Source of the DNA: NAT127 sp034717695
GTDB lineage: Bacteria > Pseudomonadota > Gammaproteobacteria > Pseudomonadales > Porticoccaceae
Length of the DNA stretch: 64,000 nucleotides
NCBI GenBank assembly: GCA_034717695.1
Contig: JAYELS010000053.1
Coordinates: forward strand, 61,802 to 125,801
Direction of reading: 5' to 3'
Shown here: one piece after another, positions 28,868 to 36,981 of the stretch
How positions within the stretch are numbered: position 1 is the stretch's first letter
Layout: every line of letters starts with the position of its first letter
Translations under genes and position numbers: made by a program
The notes under the pieces: generated by a model
What the model was told of the DNA's origin: nothing
Database searches by the model: none
The model's input: the letters and a program-made list of their open reading frames with translations, nothing else

Positions 28868-30469
28868 TCAGCCCGCCTGGGCCAGCTGCTGGCTGGCCAG
28901 GTATTCCTCGTAGGTGCCCTGGAAGTCCACCAGCCTGCGGCCCTTGATCTCGATCACCCGGGTGGCCAGGGAGGAGACGAACTCCCGGTCGTGGCTGACG
29001 AAGATGAGGGTGCCCTCGTAGTGCTCCAGGGCCAGGTTGAGGGCCTCGATGGCCTCCATGTCCAGGTGGTTGGTGGGCTCGTCGAGGATCATCACGTTGG
29101 CGTCGGTCATCATCAGCTTGCCGAACAGCAGGCGGTTCTTCTCGCCCCCCGAACACACCCGCACGGGCTTTTTGAAATCATCGGACGAGAACAGCAGCCG
29201 CCCCAGGGTGGCCCGCACGATCTGGTCGTCGTGGCGGGGTTTGCGCCACTGGCCGAGCCAGTCGAAGAGGTTGAGGTCGCAGTCGAAATCCGCCGTACTG
29301 TCCTGGGGGCAGTAGCCGAGGGTGGCGTTCTCCGCCCACTTGATGACACCGCCGCTGGGGGCCAGTTCGTTCATCAGGCAGCGCAGGAAGGTGGTCTTGC
29401 CGGCGCCGTTCTCGCCGATCACCGCGAGGCGTGTACCGGCCTCGAGGATCAGGTTGCCCTTGCTGAACAGCAGTTCGCCGTCAAAACCGTGGCTCAGGTT
29501 TTCCAGGGTCAGGGCCTGACGGTGGAGTTTTTTCTCTTGCTTGAAGCGGATGTAGGGGCTCACCCGGCTCGATGCCTTGACCTCCTCCAGCTTGATCTTC
29601 TCGATCTGCTTGGCCCGGGAGGTGGCCTGGCGGGCCTTGGAGGCGTTGGCGGAGAAGCGGCTGACGAACTGCTGCAGGTCGGCGATCTGCGCCGACTTCT
29701 TGGCATTTTCCGACTGCAGGCGCTCCCGGGCCATGGTGCTCGCGGTCATGAAGTCGTCGTAGTTGCCGGGGTAAACCCGCAGCTCGCCGTAGTCGATATC
29801 AGCCATGTGGGTGCAGATGGCGTTGAGGAAGTGGCGGTCGTGGGAGATGATCACCATGGTGCTCTTGCGCTCGTTGAGCACGCCCTCGAGCCAGCGGATG
29901 GTATTGATGTCGAGGTTGTTGGTGGGCTCGTCCAGGAGCAGGATGTCCGGGTCGGAGAACAGTGCCTGGGCCAGCAGCACCCGCAGCTTCCAGCCGGGCG
30001 CCACCTCGCTCATGGGGCCGAAGTGCAGCTCGGTGCCAATGCCGGCCCCCAGCAGGATCTCCCCGGCGCGGCTCTCGGCGCTGTAGCCGTCCATCTCGGC
30101 GAACAGGGTTTCGAGCTCCGCCACCTTCATGCCGTCCTCTTCCGTCATCTCGGCCAGCCCGTAGATGCGCTCCCGCTCCTGCTTCACCGCCCACAGGTCG
30201 GCGTGGCCCATGATCACCGTGTCGATCACGCTGTACTGCTCGAAGGCGAACTGGTCCTGGTGCAACTTGCCGATGCGCATGTTGGGCATCACCGACACGT
30301 TGCCGGCGCTGGGGGCCAGGCTGCCGTCGAGGATTTTCATGAATGTCGACTTGCCGCAACCGTTGGCGCCGATAAGGCCATAGCGATTGCCGTCGCCGAA
30401 CTTGACGGAGATATTTTCAAACAGGGGTTTGGCACCAAATTGCATGGTGACATTGGCGGCAGAGATCAA
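28868..30469 (-). CDS. ybiT: ABC-F family ATPase YbiT
   Basis: A 533-residue protein with two ABC domains and no membrane segment. Walker A motifs are GANGCGKST and GENGAGKTT; Walker B motifs are LLLDEPTNNLD and ILDEPTNHLD. The first signature is replaced by EVAPGWKLR, as in E. coli YbiT, and the second is CSGGEKNR. ABC-F proteins bind the ribosome E site and help resolve stalled translation. The start is a TTG at 30469, supported by alignment with the YbiT N-terminus (VTMQFGAKPLFENISVKFG). Confidence 0.95.
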   Translation of the reverse strand: MISAANVTMQFGAKPLFENISVKFGDGNRYGLIGANGCGKSTFMKILDGSLAPSAGNVSVMPNMRIGKLHQDQFAFEQYSVIDTVIMGHADLWAVKQERERIYGLAEMTEEDGMKVAELETLFAEMDGYSAESRAGEILLGAGIGTELHFGPMSEVAPGWKLRVLLAQALFSDPDILLLDEPTNNLDINTIRWLEGVLNERKSTMVIISHDRHFLNAICTHMADIDYGELRVYPGNYDDFMTASTMARERLQSENAKKSAQIADLQQFVSRFSANASKARQATSRAKQIEKIKLEEVKASSRVSPYIRFKQEKKLHRQALTLENLSHGFDGELLFSKGNLILEAGTRLAVIGENGAGKTTFLRCLMNELAPSGGVIKWAENATLGYCPQDSTADFDCDLNLFDWLGQWRKPRHDDQIVRATLGRLLFSSDDFKKPVRVCSGGEKNRLLFGKLMMTDANVMILDEPTNHLDMEAIEALNLALEHYEGTLIFVSHDREFVSSLATRVIEIKGRRLVDFQGTYEEYLASQQLAQAG

Positions 30470-30593
30470 GGGGACGTCCTGGGGCTAACCGGTGGTGTGC
30501 GGGGGGCGGAAGGGGCGGCACTATACAGGTCGCCGCCCCCGGCGTCGAGGGATCGGGCCAAATAGTCAGTCAAAACAACGGGCTGAAAAAACC

Positions 30594-31448
30594 TCAGCCC
30601 TCCTCCGCCTCACGCCGCCCCTGCTGGCGGATCTGCTCCTCCTCGAAGGCGGCCTTGATGGCGGCCATCACCGCGTCCACGTCGGCGTCCTCGGCGTCGT
30701 CCTCGAATTCGCCGGTCAGGGCGGTGTCGGGGGTGAGGTCGCCACTTTCATACAGCGCCCAGATCTCCCGGGCGTAGCGGGTGCCCAGCAGGTCCGGGGC
30801 GTACTGGCCGTAGTACTGGGTCATGTTGTTCACATCCCGCTCCAGCATGGCCCGGGCGTGGGGGTTGGCGGCGGCGTCCACCGCCTGGGGAAGATCGATG
30901 ATCACCGGGCCGTCGTCGTCCACCAGCACGTTGAACTCCGACAGGTCGCCGTGGACGAGGCCCCCGCACAGCATCCGCACCACGTATTGCATCATGGTGG
31001 CGTGGTCCTCCCGGGCCTGCTCGGCGGACATGGCCACCTCACCTAGGCGCGGGGCCACGTCGCCGTCGCCGTCAGTGATCAGCTCCATCAGCAGCACGCC
31101 GTCGACGCAGCAGTAGGGCTCCGGCACCCGCACACCGGCGGCGGAGAGGCGGTAGAGGGCCGCCACCTCGGCGTTGTGCCAGGCGTCCTCCTGCTGCTTG
31201 CGACCGAAGCGGGTGCCTTTCTCCATGGCCCGGGCGCGGCGGCTGTTGCGCACCTTGCGGCCCTCCTGGTATTGCACCGCCTGGCGGAAGCTGCGCTTGT
31301 CCGCCTCCTTGTAGACTTTGGCGCAGCGCAGCTCATCGCCGCAGCGCACGATGTAGACGTCCGCCTCCTTGCCGCTCAACAGGGAGCGCACCACCTCGTC
31401 CACCAGGCCGTCGTCCACCAGGGGTTGTATGCGTTTGGGGGTTTTCAC
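30594..31448 (-). CDS. RIO1-like serine/threonine kinase
   Basis: A 284-residue RIO kinase. The nucleotide site includes LLSGKEADVYIVRCGDELRCAKVYK, and the catalytic loop is LVHGDLSEFNVLV followed by VIIDLPQAVD, where D (in IDLP) replaces DFG as in RIO1. The C-terminus is acidic. Bacterial RIO proteins are poorly characterised. The GTG start at 31448 overlaps the stop of the HExxH gene by four bases (GTGA), so it is translated from the same transcript. It may be a passenger or a regulator of the peptide-modification cluster. Confidence 0.9.
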   Translation of the reverse strand: MKTPKRIQPLVDDGLVDEVVRSLLSGKEADVYIVRCGDELRCAKVYKEADKRSFRQAVQYQEGRKVRNSRRARAMEKGTRFGRKQQEDAWHNAEVAALYRLSAAGVRVPEPYCCVDGVLLMELITDGDGDVAPRLGEVAMSAEQAREDHATMMQYVVRMLCGGLVHGDLSEFNVLVDDDGPVIIDLPQAVDAAANPHARAMLERDVNNMTQYYGQYAPDLLGTRYAREIWALYESGDLTPDTALTGEFEDDAEDADVDAVMAAIKAAFEEEQIRQQGRREAEEG

Positions 31449-32446
31449 GCGGGCTGGGTACTCCGTGCTGCCTTGTCCATGTAATTCCTGGCGGCGGCCA
31501 TCACCGCCGCGCCGGTGGCGGTGAGATCGCCGTGGCGTTCCACCACCCCGTAGCCGGCCTCGAAGTTCTTCATATCCGCGGCGCGGGCCTGTTCCGCATG
31601 GTGGCGGGCGGCGTCGTCCAGCGTGCCGCCGGCGATCAGCCGGGACATGGCCCAGTGCATCCGCGCCGATACATAGGTGGCGTGGTAGATGCCGTCCATG
31701 GGGCGTGGGTCCACCCGCAGGGGCGAGGGGTAGAGGGCATCGTCGTCGTTGTTGACCATGGCTTCGTCGCAGGCGTAGCCAAACAGCAGGATATGGGCGC
31801 TCTCGTGGGCCATCACCTCGATCAGCGCCACGTCGGTCTCGTGGGATTCGGCGTTGAGAAAAAGCCCACCCCACAGCATGTAGGACGATCCGCCGTCGAA
31901 CTGATACTTGGCCTTGGGATCGCCGGTCACCAGGATCACCTGGCTCACCAGGGCGTCGAACTCCGCCGCCAGCTCCGGAATGGCGACACCGAGGAGGCGG
32001 TGGGCGCGGCGCAAGCGGGCTGCGAAGGCCTCGGCACTGGCCGGGGGTGGCGGCAGCATGGCGAAGCGGTTGTCGGGGTCGGAATCCATCAGCCGCAGGT
32101 AGCGGGGCGCGGTGGCGGCGATGGCGTCGTCGTCGAGGGCGTGGAGCCGCCAGGGCTCGACCTGGGGCCGCTCCCGTGCCAGCAGCGCCAGCAGCTCGGC
32201 GGCCTCGTCGTTCTCGCCCCCGTCCAGGCTCAGCACCAGTTCGGTGTAGAGGGCAAAGGTGGAGGGTGGATAGCGGTCGCCGCGCCGCAGCGCCGCCACC
32301 AGTTGACCCAGGGCGGCGGCATCGTGGTCGATCAGGCCGCGGATCTCGTCGCCGATATAGGCGAGGCTGTCGGCGAGGCTTGCCCGCATACGCCGGTCGA
32401 TGGCCGCGGCGCGGGCGCCGTCGGGGGGGAGGCTGAAGTCAATCAT
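31445..32446 (-). CDS. HExxH-motif peptide-modification-type protein
   Basis: A 333-residue soluble protein. Residues 214-218 read HESAH within IEVMAHESAHILLFGYACDE. Upstream is FDGGSSYMLWGGLFLN (183-198), and downstream YPSPLRVDPRPMDGIYHATYV with His255 as a likely third metal ligand. This arrangement is that of the family described as HEXXH motif-containing putative peptide modification proteins, some of which have been called alpha-ketoglutarate-dependent peptide beta-hydroxylases; assignment is from memory of the pattern. It follows the 61-residue peptide gene and an intervening hairpin. ATG 32446 is the best start; an in-frame TTG at 32503 falls against the hairpin. Confidence 0.72.
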   Translation of the reverse strand: MIDFSLPPDGARAAAIDRRMRASLADSLAYIGDEIRGLIDHDAAALGQLVAALRRGDRYPPSTFALYTELVLSLDGGENDEAAELLALLARERPQVEPWRLHALDDDAIAATAPRYLRLMDSDPDNRFAMLPPPPASAEAFAARLRRAHRLLGVAIPELAAEFDALVSQVILVTGDPKAKYQFDGGSSYMLWGGLFLNAESHETDVALIEVMAHESAHILLFGYACDEAMVNNDDDALYPSPLRVDPRPMDGIYHATYVSARMHWAMSRLIAGGTLDDAARHHAEQARAADMKNFEAGYGVVERHGDLTATGAAVMAAARNYMDKAARSTQPA

Positions 32447-32503
32447 GGGGTCGTTGATGTGGCTCTGGCGCGGGATGGGGAATGGGGGGCTGACATAACG
32501 CAA

Positions 32504-32536
32504 CAGCCCCGGGTAAACGGCGTTTGCCCGGGGCTG
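32504..32536 (-). terminator. Intercistronic hairpin after the peptide gene
   Basis: Two 16-bp arms (32504-32519 and 32521-32536; core cagccccggg) pair along their full length with one G-T pair. It begins 25 bases after the peptide stop and ends before the HExxH gene. On the transcribed strand it is followed by TTGCGTT, too short a U-tract for a full terminator. It could attenuate transcription or protect the peptide message from decay. Confidence 0.6.
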
Positions 32537-32560
32537 AGCGCGGTGGATTTTTGCCGGTGG

Positions 32561-32746
32561 TCAGTTCTTGACGCCGACTTTTCCGCCGATCTTGGCGCCC
32601 AGCAGGGTGGACAGGGAGGGGGCTACCTTGAAGCCGCCCTTCTGGCCGATCTTGGCGCCGAGGGCCACCGACTGCTGGGACTGGCCGACGATCTTGAAGC
32701 CGTACAGGCGGGACGCGTCGAGACGGAGGGTTTTGACTTGGCTCAT
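32561..32746 (-). CDS. 61-residue Lys/Gly-repeat peptide, candidate RiPP precursor
   Basis: A small gene with an excellent ribosome site (AGGAG eight bases before ATG). The peptide has a leader-like N-terminus (MSQVKTLRLDASRLYGFK) and two 12-residue repeats at 29-40 and 49-60 with the pattern LGAKIGxKxGxK. Lys occurs at 32, 36, 40 and again at 52, 56, 60; Gly at 30, 34, 38 and 50, 54, 58. There is no Cys, Glu or His, and Asp only at position 10. It has no signal peptide or obvious membrane helix. It sits between an ATP-grasp gene and a HExxH gene, the position expected for a modified precursor peptide. I know no described family for it. Confidence 0.72.
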   Translation of the reverse strand: MSQVKTLRLDASRLYGFKIVGQSQQSVALGAKIGQKGGFKVAPSLSTLLGAKIGGKVGVKN

Positions 32747-32803
32747 GGATTGTTCTCCTGGCGATTCTTCGGGGTTTGGGGCGTGAAATTCCTTGACAGC
32801 ACC

Positions 32804-34639
32804 TCAGGAACCACTGGCTTGCAGCCTATACCCTCGCAGCAGGCGGCGCAAGCCGGCGCGGCCCTGGGCCGACAGCGGGGCGCCCTCCCCCTGCCAGGCC
32901 ACCAGTTGCTCGTCCACCAGGGTCAGCGCCGCGATCCGGTCCACGGGCAGGCCGCTGTGCAGCAACTCGTCGGTGTGCACCACCAGAATCAGGTGTTCCA
33001 CGGCCCGGTCCATCAACAGCGCCGTACTCCGCGCCATCAGTCCATCGCCGGCGAGGGCCAGCTCTTCACCCGTGGGCGAGAGGGTGCGCAGATGGCTGGT
33101 CAGGTGGCACGCCACCCCTTCGGCGGCGAGGGATTGCTGGCGCGCCCGGGCCCGGTCGAACGCCACCGGACCGCCGACGAACAGTTCCACCGGGATGCGC
33201 CCGTCGCCCTTCACCAGGGCGGCGATGAAGGTGGACAGGTGGGCGCCGGCCACCGCCTCGTCGGTGAGCAGTGGGGAAAAATTCACCTCGTTGACGATGG
33301 CGCCGTTGCCGTGCCAGGGCTCGCGGATATCCGCGCTGATGCAGTCGATGCCCGCCGACGACAGGCCGAACAGGGCCGCCGCGCGCACCGCGAGGGCGAC
33401 GTTGTCGGGGTGGATGATGGCGGTGACATCCTCCACCACCCCGCCCCAGGCGGTGGACTGGATCTTGCGCAACGGCGCGTACTGGCCGGGAGCTGGCACG
33501 CTGTCGAGGGTGAGCCCGGCGGCGGCCAGGTTCTCCACCGCCATGGGGTCGCTGGGGAAGGGTTTCAGCCGGTGCCAGGGCGGCTTGGCCTGTTCCACCC
33601 CATTGGCCTTTTCGATCAGCCGGGCGACGCTGTGAATCCCGTCCCCGACCACCGCCTTGGGCTGGCGCTTGACCGCGAACAGCAGCCTGCCGTGGGAGAC
33701 GTACAGGCGGTGGCACACCCCCGCCACCTGGCGCTCCACCAGGATCGCCCGGGACAGGCCGGCGGCCTGGGTGTAGGCGCTGGCGAGGGCGGCCTCGTCG
33801 CGGATATCGACGGTCACGCCCTCGCCCCTGTCCCGGTCGGCGGGTTTCACCACCACCGGCCAGCCCAGCTGGCGGGCCGCATCGCTGGCCTCGGCGACGC
33901 TCGCCACCATGCGGTGCTCCGGCGCCGGCAGGCCGGCGGCCCGCACCACCGCCGCGGCCAGGTACTTGTGGTTGCTCATCTTCGAGCCGATGGCGGAGTC
34001 CGCCTGGATCGACGAGCGATCCATCAGGGTGGCGTGGCGGCCCCAGCCCAGTTGATAAATACCACCCCCCAGGTGGCGAAAGGGTATCCCGGCGCGGTGG
34101 GCGGCGGTCAGCAACGGGATCGTCGAGCGCCCGCCGGGAATCTGCTCTTCGAGGGGGGTGACGAATTCCCGCGCGACGCGCTCCTGCAGCGCCGCATCCC
34201 CTGCCCCGCTTCCCCGGGCGGCGAGGGTGAGCAGGACGCGGGTGGCCTGCTCATAGGCCTGGCGCAGGAAGCGCCCGGGCAGTTGCTCCACCACGGGAAC
34301 CGCCACCGCCACGGTGTAAGCGCGCCCGTTGTTGCCCGCCGGGCGCACGCTCACCACCGCGCCGGGGTCGAGGACGGGCACTTTCACCGCCCGCAGCAGG
34401 CTGCCCCCGAGCAGCAGGATGCGCCACGCCAGCTGTGCCACCTTTTTCTCGGCAATGCCCCCCTTGAAACCGTCCACCGTCACCAGGGGTTGGGTGGCCA
34501 CGGCGAACAGGGCGGCGAGGCGCTGGTCGATGCGGGTGAGGTCCAGGGGCTCCGGCAGGGGCAGCGTCAGGCTCAGTTCCGCCGACGGCTGGGTGAGGCC
34601 GCGATAGCCGAACAGGCTCGCCCGGGGTGGGGTCGCCAT
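32804..34639 (-). CDS. Cyanophycin-synthetase-like ATP-grasp enzyme without Mur-ligase domain
   Basis: A 611-residue protein. Residues about 100-205 resemble the CphA N-terminal part (IPFRHLGGGIYQLGWGRHATLM). The ATP-grasp domain follows, with PVVVKPADRDRGEGV (261-275), VERQVAGVCHRLYV (301-314), KAVVGDGIHSV and metal ligands E451 and N453 in IVNEVNFSP. The C-terminal part lacks the P-loop and Mur-ligase domain of cyanophycin synthetase, so it probably forms an amide or ester bond on another substrate. The ATG overlaps the stop of the upstream M13 peptidase (ATGA), and the small peptide gene follows 57 bases downstream, making the peptide the obvious candidate substrate. Confidence 0.82.
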   Translation of the reverse strand: MATPPRASLFGYRGLTQPSAELSLTLPLPEPLDLTRIDQRLAALFAVATQPLVTVDGFKGGIAEKKVAQLAWRILLLGGSLLRAVKVPVLDPGAVVSVRPAGNNGRAYTVAVAVPVVEQLPGRFLRQAYEQATRVLLTLAARGSGAGDAALQERVAREFVTPLEEQIPGGRSTIPLLTAAHRAGIPFRHLGGGIYQLGWGRHATLMDRSSIQADSAIGSKMSNHKYLAAAVVRAAGLPAPEHRMVASVAEASDAARQLGWPVVVKPADRDRGEGVTVDIRDEAALASAYTQAAGLSRAILVERQVAGVCHRLYVSHGRLLFAVKRQPKAVVGDGIHSVARLIEKANGVEQAKPPWHRLKPFPSDPMAVENLAAAGLTLDSVPAPGQYAPLRKIQSTAWGGVVEDVTAIIHPDNVALAVRAAALFGLSSAGIDCISADIREPWHGNGAIVNEVNFSPLLTDEAVAGAHLSTFIAALVKGDGRIPVELFVGGPVAFDRARARQQSLAAEGVACHLTSHLRTLSPTGEELALAGDGLMARSTALLMDRAVEHLILVVHTDELLHSGLPVDRIAALTLVDEQLVAWQGEGAPLSAQGRAGLRRLLRGYRLQASGS

Positions 34640-36681
34640 CACCAGATCCTGATGCGCTGGTCTTGGGGTTTGTAGAGCCCGTCCCCGGGCTGGGTGGCGA
34701 AGGCGTCGTGGAAGCCGTCGATGTTCACCACCACGCCGTTGACGCGGAATTCCGGCTGGGAGTGGGGGCCGGTCTTGAGCAGCTGGCTCACCAGCTCGTC
34801 GCGGCGTTTCACCCGCCAGGCCTGGGCCCAGCCCATGAACACCCGCTGGTGGCCGCTGTAGCCGTCGATCTCCGGGGGTTCCTCGCCCGCGAGGGACAGC
34901 TCATAGGCCCGGAGGGCCATGCTCAGGCCGCCGAGGTCGCCGATGTTCTCGCCAAGGGTCAGTTCGCCGTTGATGAACTCACCGGGCAGGGGTTCGTAGC
35001 GGCTGTACTGCGCCGCCAGGCGTTTGCCGAGGGCCTCGAAGTGGGCGCGGTCCTCGTCGCTCCACCAGTTGTTGAGGTTGCCCTTGCCGTCGTAGCGGCT
35101 GCCCTGGTCGTCGAAGCCGTGGCCGATCTCGTGGCCGATCACCGCGCCGATGGCGCCGTAGTTCACCGCGTCGTCGGCGTCGGGGTGGAAGAACGGCGGC
35201 TGGAGGATGGCGGCGGGAAAGACGATCTCGTTCATGCTCGGGCTGTAGTAGGCGTTCACCGTCTGGGGGGGCATGAACCACTCGTCCCGGTCCACTGGCT
35301 GGCCGAGGCGCTCCACCTGGCGCTGGTGGTACCAGGCGCGGACGCGGCGGATATTGCCGATCAGGTCGTTGGCCTGCGTCTCCAGGGCGCTGTAGTCCTC
35401 CCATTTATCGGGGTAGCCGATCTTGGTGTTGAAGGCGGCGAGTTTTTCCAGGGCCCGCGCCCGGGTGGCGGGGGTCATCCACGGCAGGGTGCTGATGGAG
35501 TCGTGGAAGGCCCGCTTGAGGTTGGCCACCAGCTGCTCCATGCGCGCCTTGGCGGCGGGGGGGAAGTGCTTCTCCACATAGAGCTGGCCGAGGGCCTCCC
35601 CCACAGCGCCGTTCATGAAGCCGATGGCCCGCTGCCACTGGGGCTCCTGCTCGGGGGTGCCGTTGAGTTGCTTGCCGTAAAAGTCGAACTGGGCCCTGTC
35701 AAAGTCGCTGCCCAGGTAGGGCGCATAGGCATCGAGCAGTTGCAGCTTGAGGTAATCCTTCCATACCGCGAGGTCCGTGCCGGTCACCAGCCCGTCAAGC
35801 TCCGCCAGGTAGCTGGGCTGGCGCACCACGTAGCTGTCCCGGCCGGCGAGGTCGAGGTTGTCGAGGAAGGCCCGCCAGGGTTCGCCGAGGCCGTCGAGCA
35901 GGGCGTCGCCGGGGGTGGGGTTGTAGGTCTTCTCGGCGTCGCGGTTGGCGACGCGGGTCCAGTGGTGCTCCGCCAGGGAGGTCTCCAGGGCCAGCACGGC
36001 ATTGCTCCGGGATTCGGCGTCGTCGCCGTCGTTCGCGAGGGTCAGCAGCTGTTGCAGGTAGTCCCCATAGCCCGCCCGCAGGGCTTCCCCTTTGTCGCTG
36101 GCGTCGAAGTAATAATCCCGGTCCGGCAGGCCCAGCCCGCCCTGGGAGAGGTAGACGGTGTAGACGCTGGAATCCTTGCGGTCCTGGTCGATCCAGGCGC
36201 CGAGGGGGGTGCTGGCCCCGAGCCGCGACAGGCGCGCGAACAGGGCGGGCAGCTCGTCGTGGTGGCGCAGCCCGTCGATGGCGGCGAACTCGTCGGCGAA
36301 CACCGCGAGATCCCGGCGCGGCAGCTCGTTGCTGGCGAGCAAATCCCGGTAGAGGTGGCCGATCAGCCGCGCGTTGTGATCCGCCGGCTCCGGCGGGAGG
36401 GCCTCGATCAGGGCGTGGAGCTGGTCGAGGGTGCGCTCCCGCAGCAGTTCGAAGGCGCCCCAGGAGGCCTTGTCGGCGGGGATCTCGGTGGTCTTGAGCC
36501 AGGTGCCGTTGGCGTGGGCGAAGAGATCGTCCTGGGGGCGGACGCCGGTGTCGCGGCCCGCCAGTTCGAGCCCCGAGGGGAGGGGGGCGGTTTGCTCCGG
36601 GGTTGCCGGGGGGTTGCAGGCGGCGAGTGCCGCGGCCGTGGCGATAACGAGGAGGGCAGTCAGTCCACCGGGTAATCTCAT
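34639..36681 (-). CDS. M13-family (neprilysin-like) metallopeptidase, lipoprotein
   Basis: A 680-residue M13 peptidase. The signal ends in a lipobox LAAC (Cys22), so it should be anchored to a membrane in the periplasm. The M13 motifs are complete: NAYYSP (substrate binding), HEIGHGFDDQG (zinc, HExxH), ENIGDLGG (third ligand Glu) and the final RIW near the C-terminus. M13 enzymes cut small peptides on the N-terminal side of hydrophobic residues. ATG 36681 is preceded by AAGGGA. The stop overlaps the ATP-grasp start, so it belongs to the same operon and may process or degrade the exported peptide. Confidence 0.93.
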   Translation of the reverse strand: MRLPGGLTALLVIATAAALAACNPPATPEQTAPLPSGLELAGRDTGVRPQDDLFAHANGTWLKTTEIPADKASWGAFELLRERTLDQLHALIEALPPEPADHNARLIGHLYRDLLASNELPRRDLAVFADEFAAIDGLRHHDELPALFARLSRLGASTPLGAWIDQDRKDSSVYTVYLSQGGLGLPDRDYYFDASDKGEALRAGYGDYLQQLLTLANDGDDAESRSNAVLALETSLAEHHWTRVANRDAEKTYNPTPGDALLDGLGEPWRAFLDNLDLAGRDSYVVRQPSYLAELDGLVTGTDLAVWKDYLKLQLLDAYAPYLGSDFDRAQFDFYGKQLNGTPEQEPQWQRAIGFMNGAVGEALGQLYVEKHFPPAAKARMEQLVANLKRAFHDSISTLPWMTPATRARALEKLAAFNTKIGYPDKWEDYSALETQANDLIGNIRRVRAWYHQRQVERLGQPVDRDEWFMPPQTVNAYYSPSMNEIVFPAAILQPPFFHPDADDAVNYGAIGAVIGHEIGHGFDDQGSRYDGKGNLNNWWSDEDRAHFEALGKRLAAQYSRYEPLPGEFINGELTLGENIGDLGGLSMALRAYELSLAGEEPPEIDGYSGHQRVFMGWAQAWRVKRRDELVSQLLKTGPHSQPEFRVNGVVVNIDGFHDAFATQPGDGLYKPQDQRIRIW

Positions 36682-36981
36682 CTCGGTCCCTTTTGGATTG
36701 GTCAGTTTGATCAAATTGGCATGGGGCTGCGACAGCGGCGACCCCGCACGCGGGAGTCGGCTTTGGCCGGTGAGTGTAACCCGAACCGGGCGGGTTGCGG
36801 GGCGAGGGGCCGGCGATGGTGGTGCCCAACGCCCGGGCCACACCTTGCGGCATGCCCCGTTGGGGATGATGGAGCCGGTACGGCTGCACTATACGGTGGG
36901 GCGCCCCGACGGATGCTGGCCATCATCGCGGCGACCAGGAACCGCGCCCCCAGATCCCATCGACACCGCTCACCGCAACCG
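36682..36981. other. 300-bp gap upstream of the M13/ATP-grasp/peptide operon
   Basis: No gene recognised. On the minus strand the gap should carry the operon promoter. A 10-base palindrome TTTGATCAAA lies at 36706-36715, 25-34 bases before the M13 start, and could be an operator. No sigma-70 pair stands out. Confidence 0.45.

Noticed and set aside
32447..32503. Extended TTG start for the HExxH protein
   Set aside because: It begins right beside the hairpin with no ribosome site and adds residues unlike the family.
32561..32746. Small peptide as a classical graspetide or lanthipeptide precursor
   Set aside because: There is no Cys and no Asp or Glu in the repeat region, so the usual linkages cannot form.
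31532..34675. 1,047-codon plus-strand frame across the peptide operon
   Set aside because: It covers three minus-strand genes with family motifs and has none itself.
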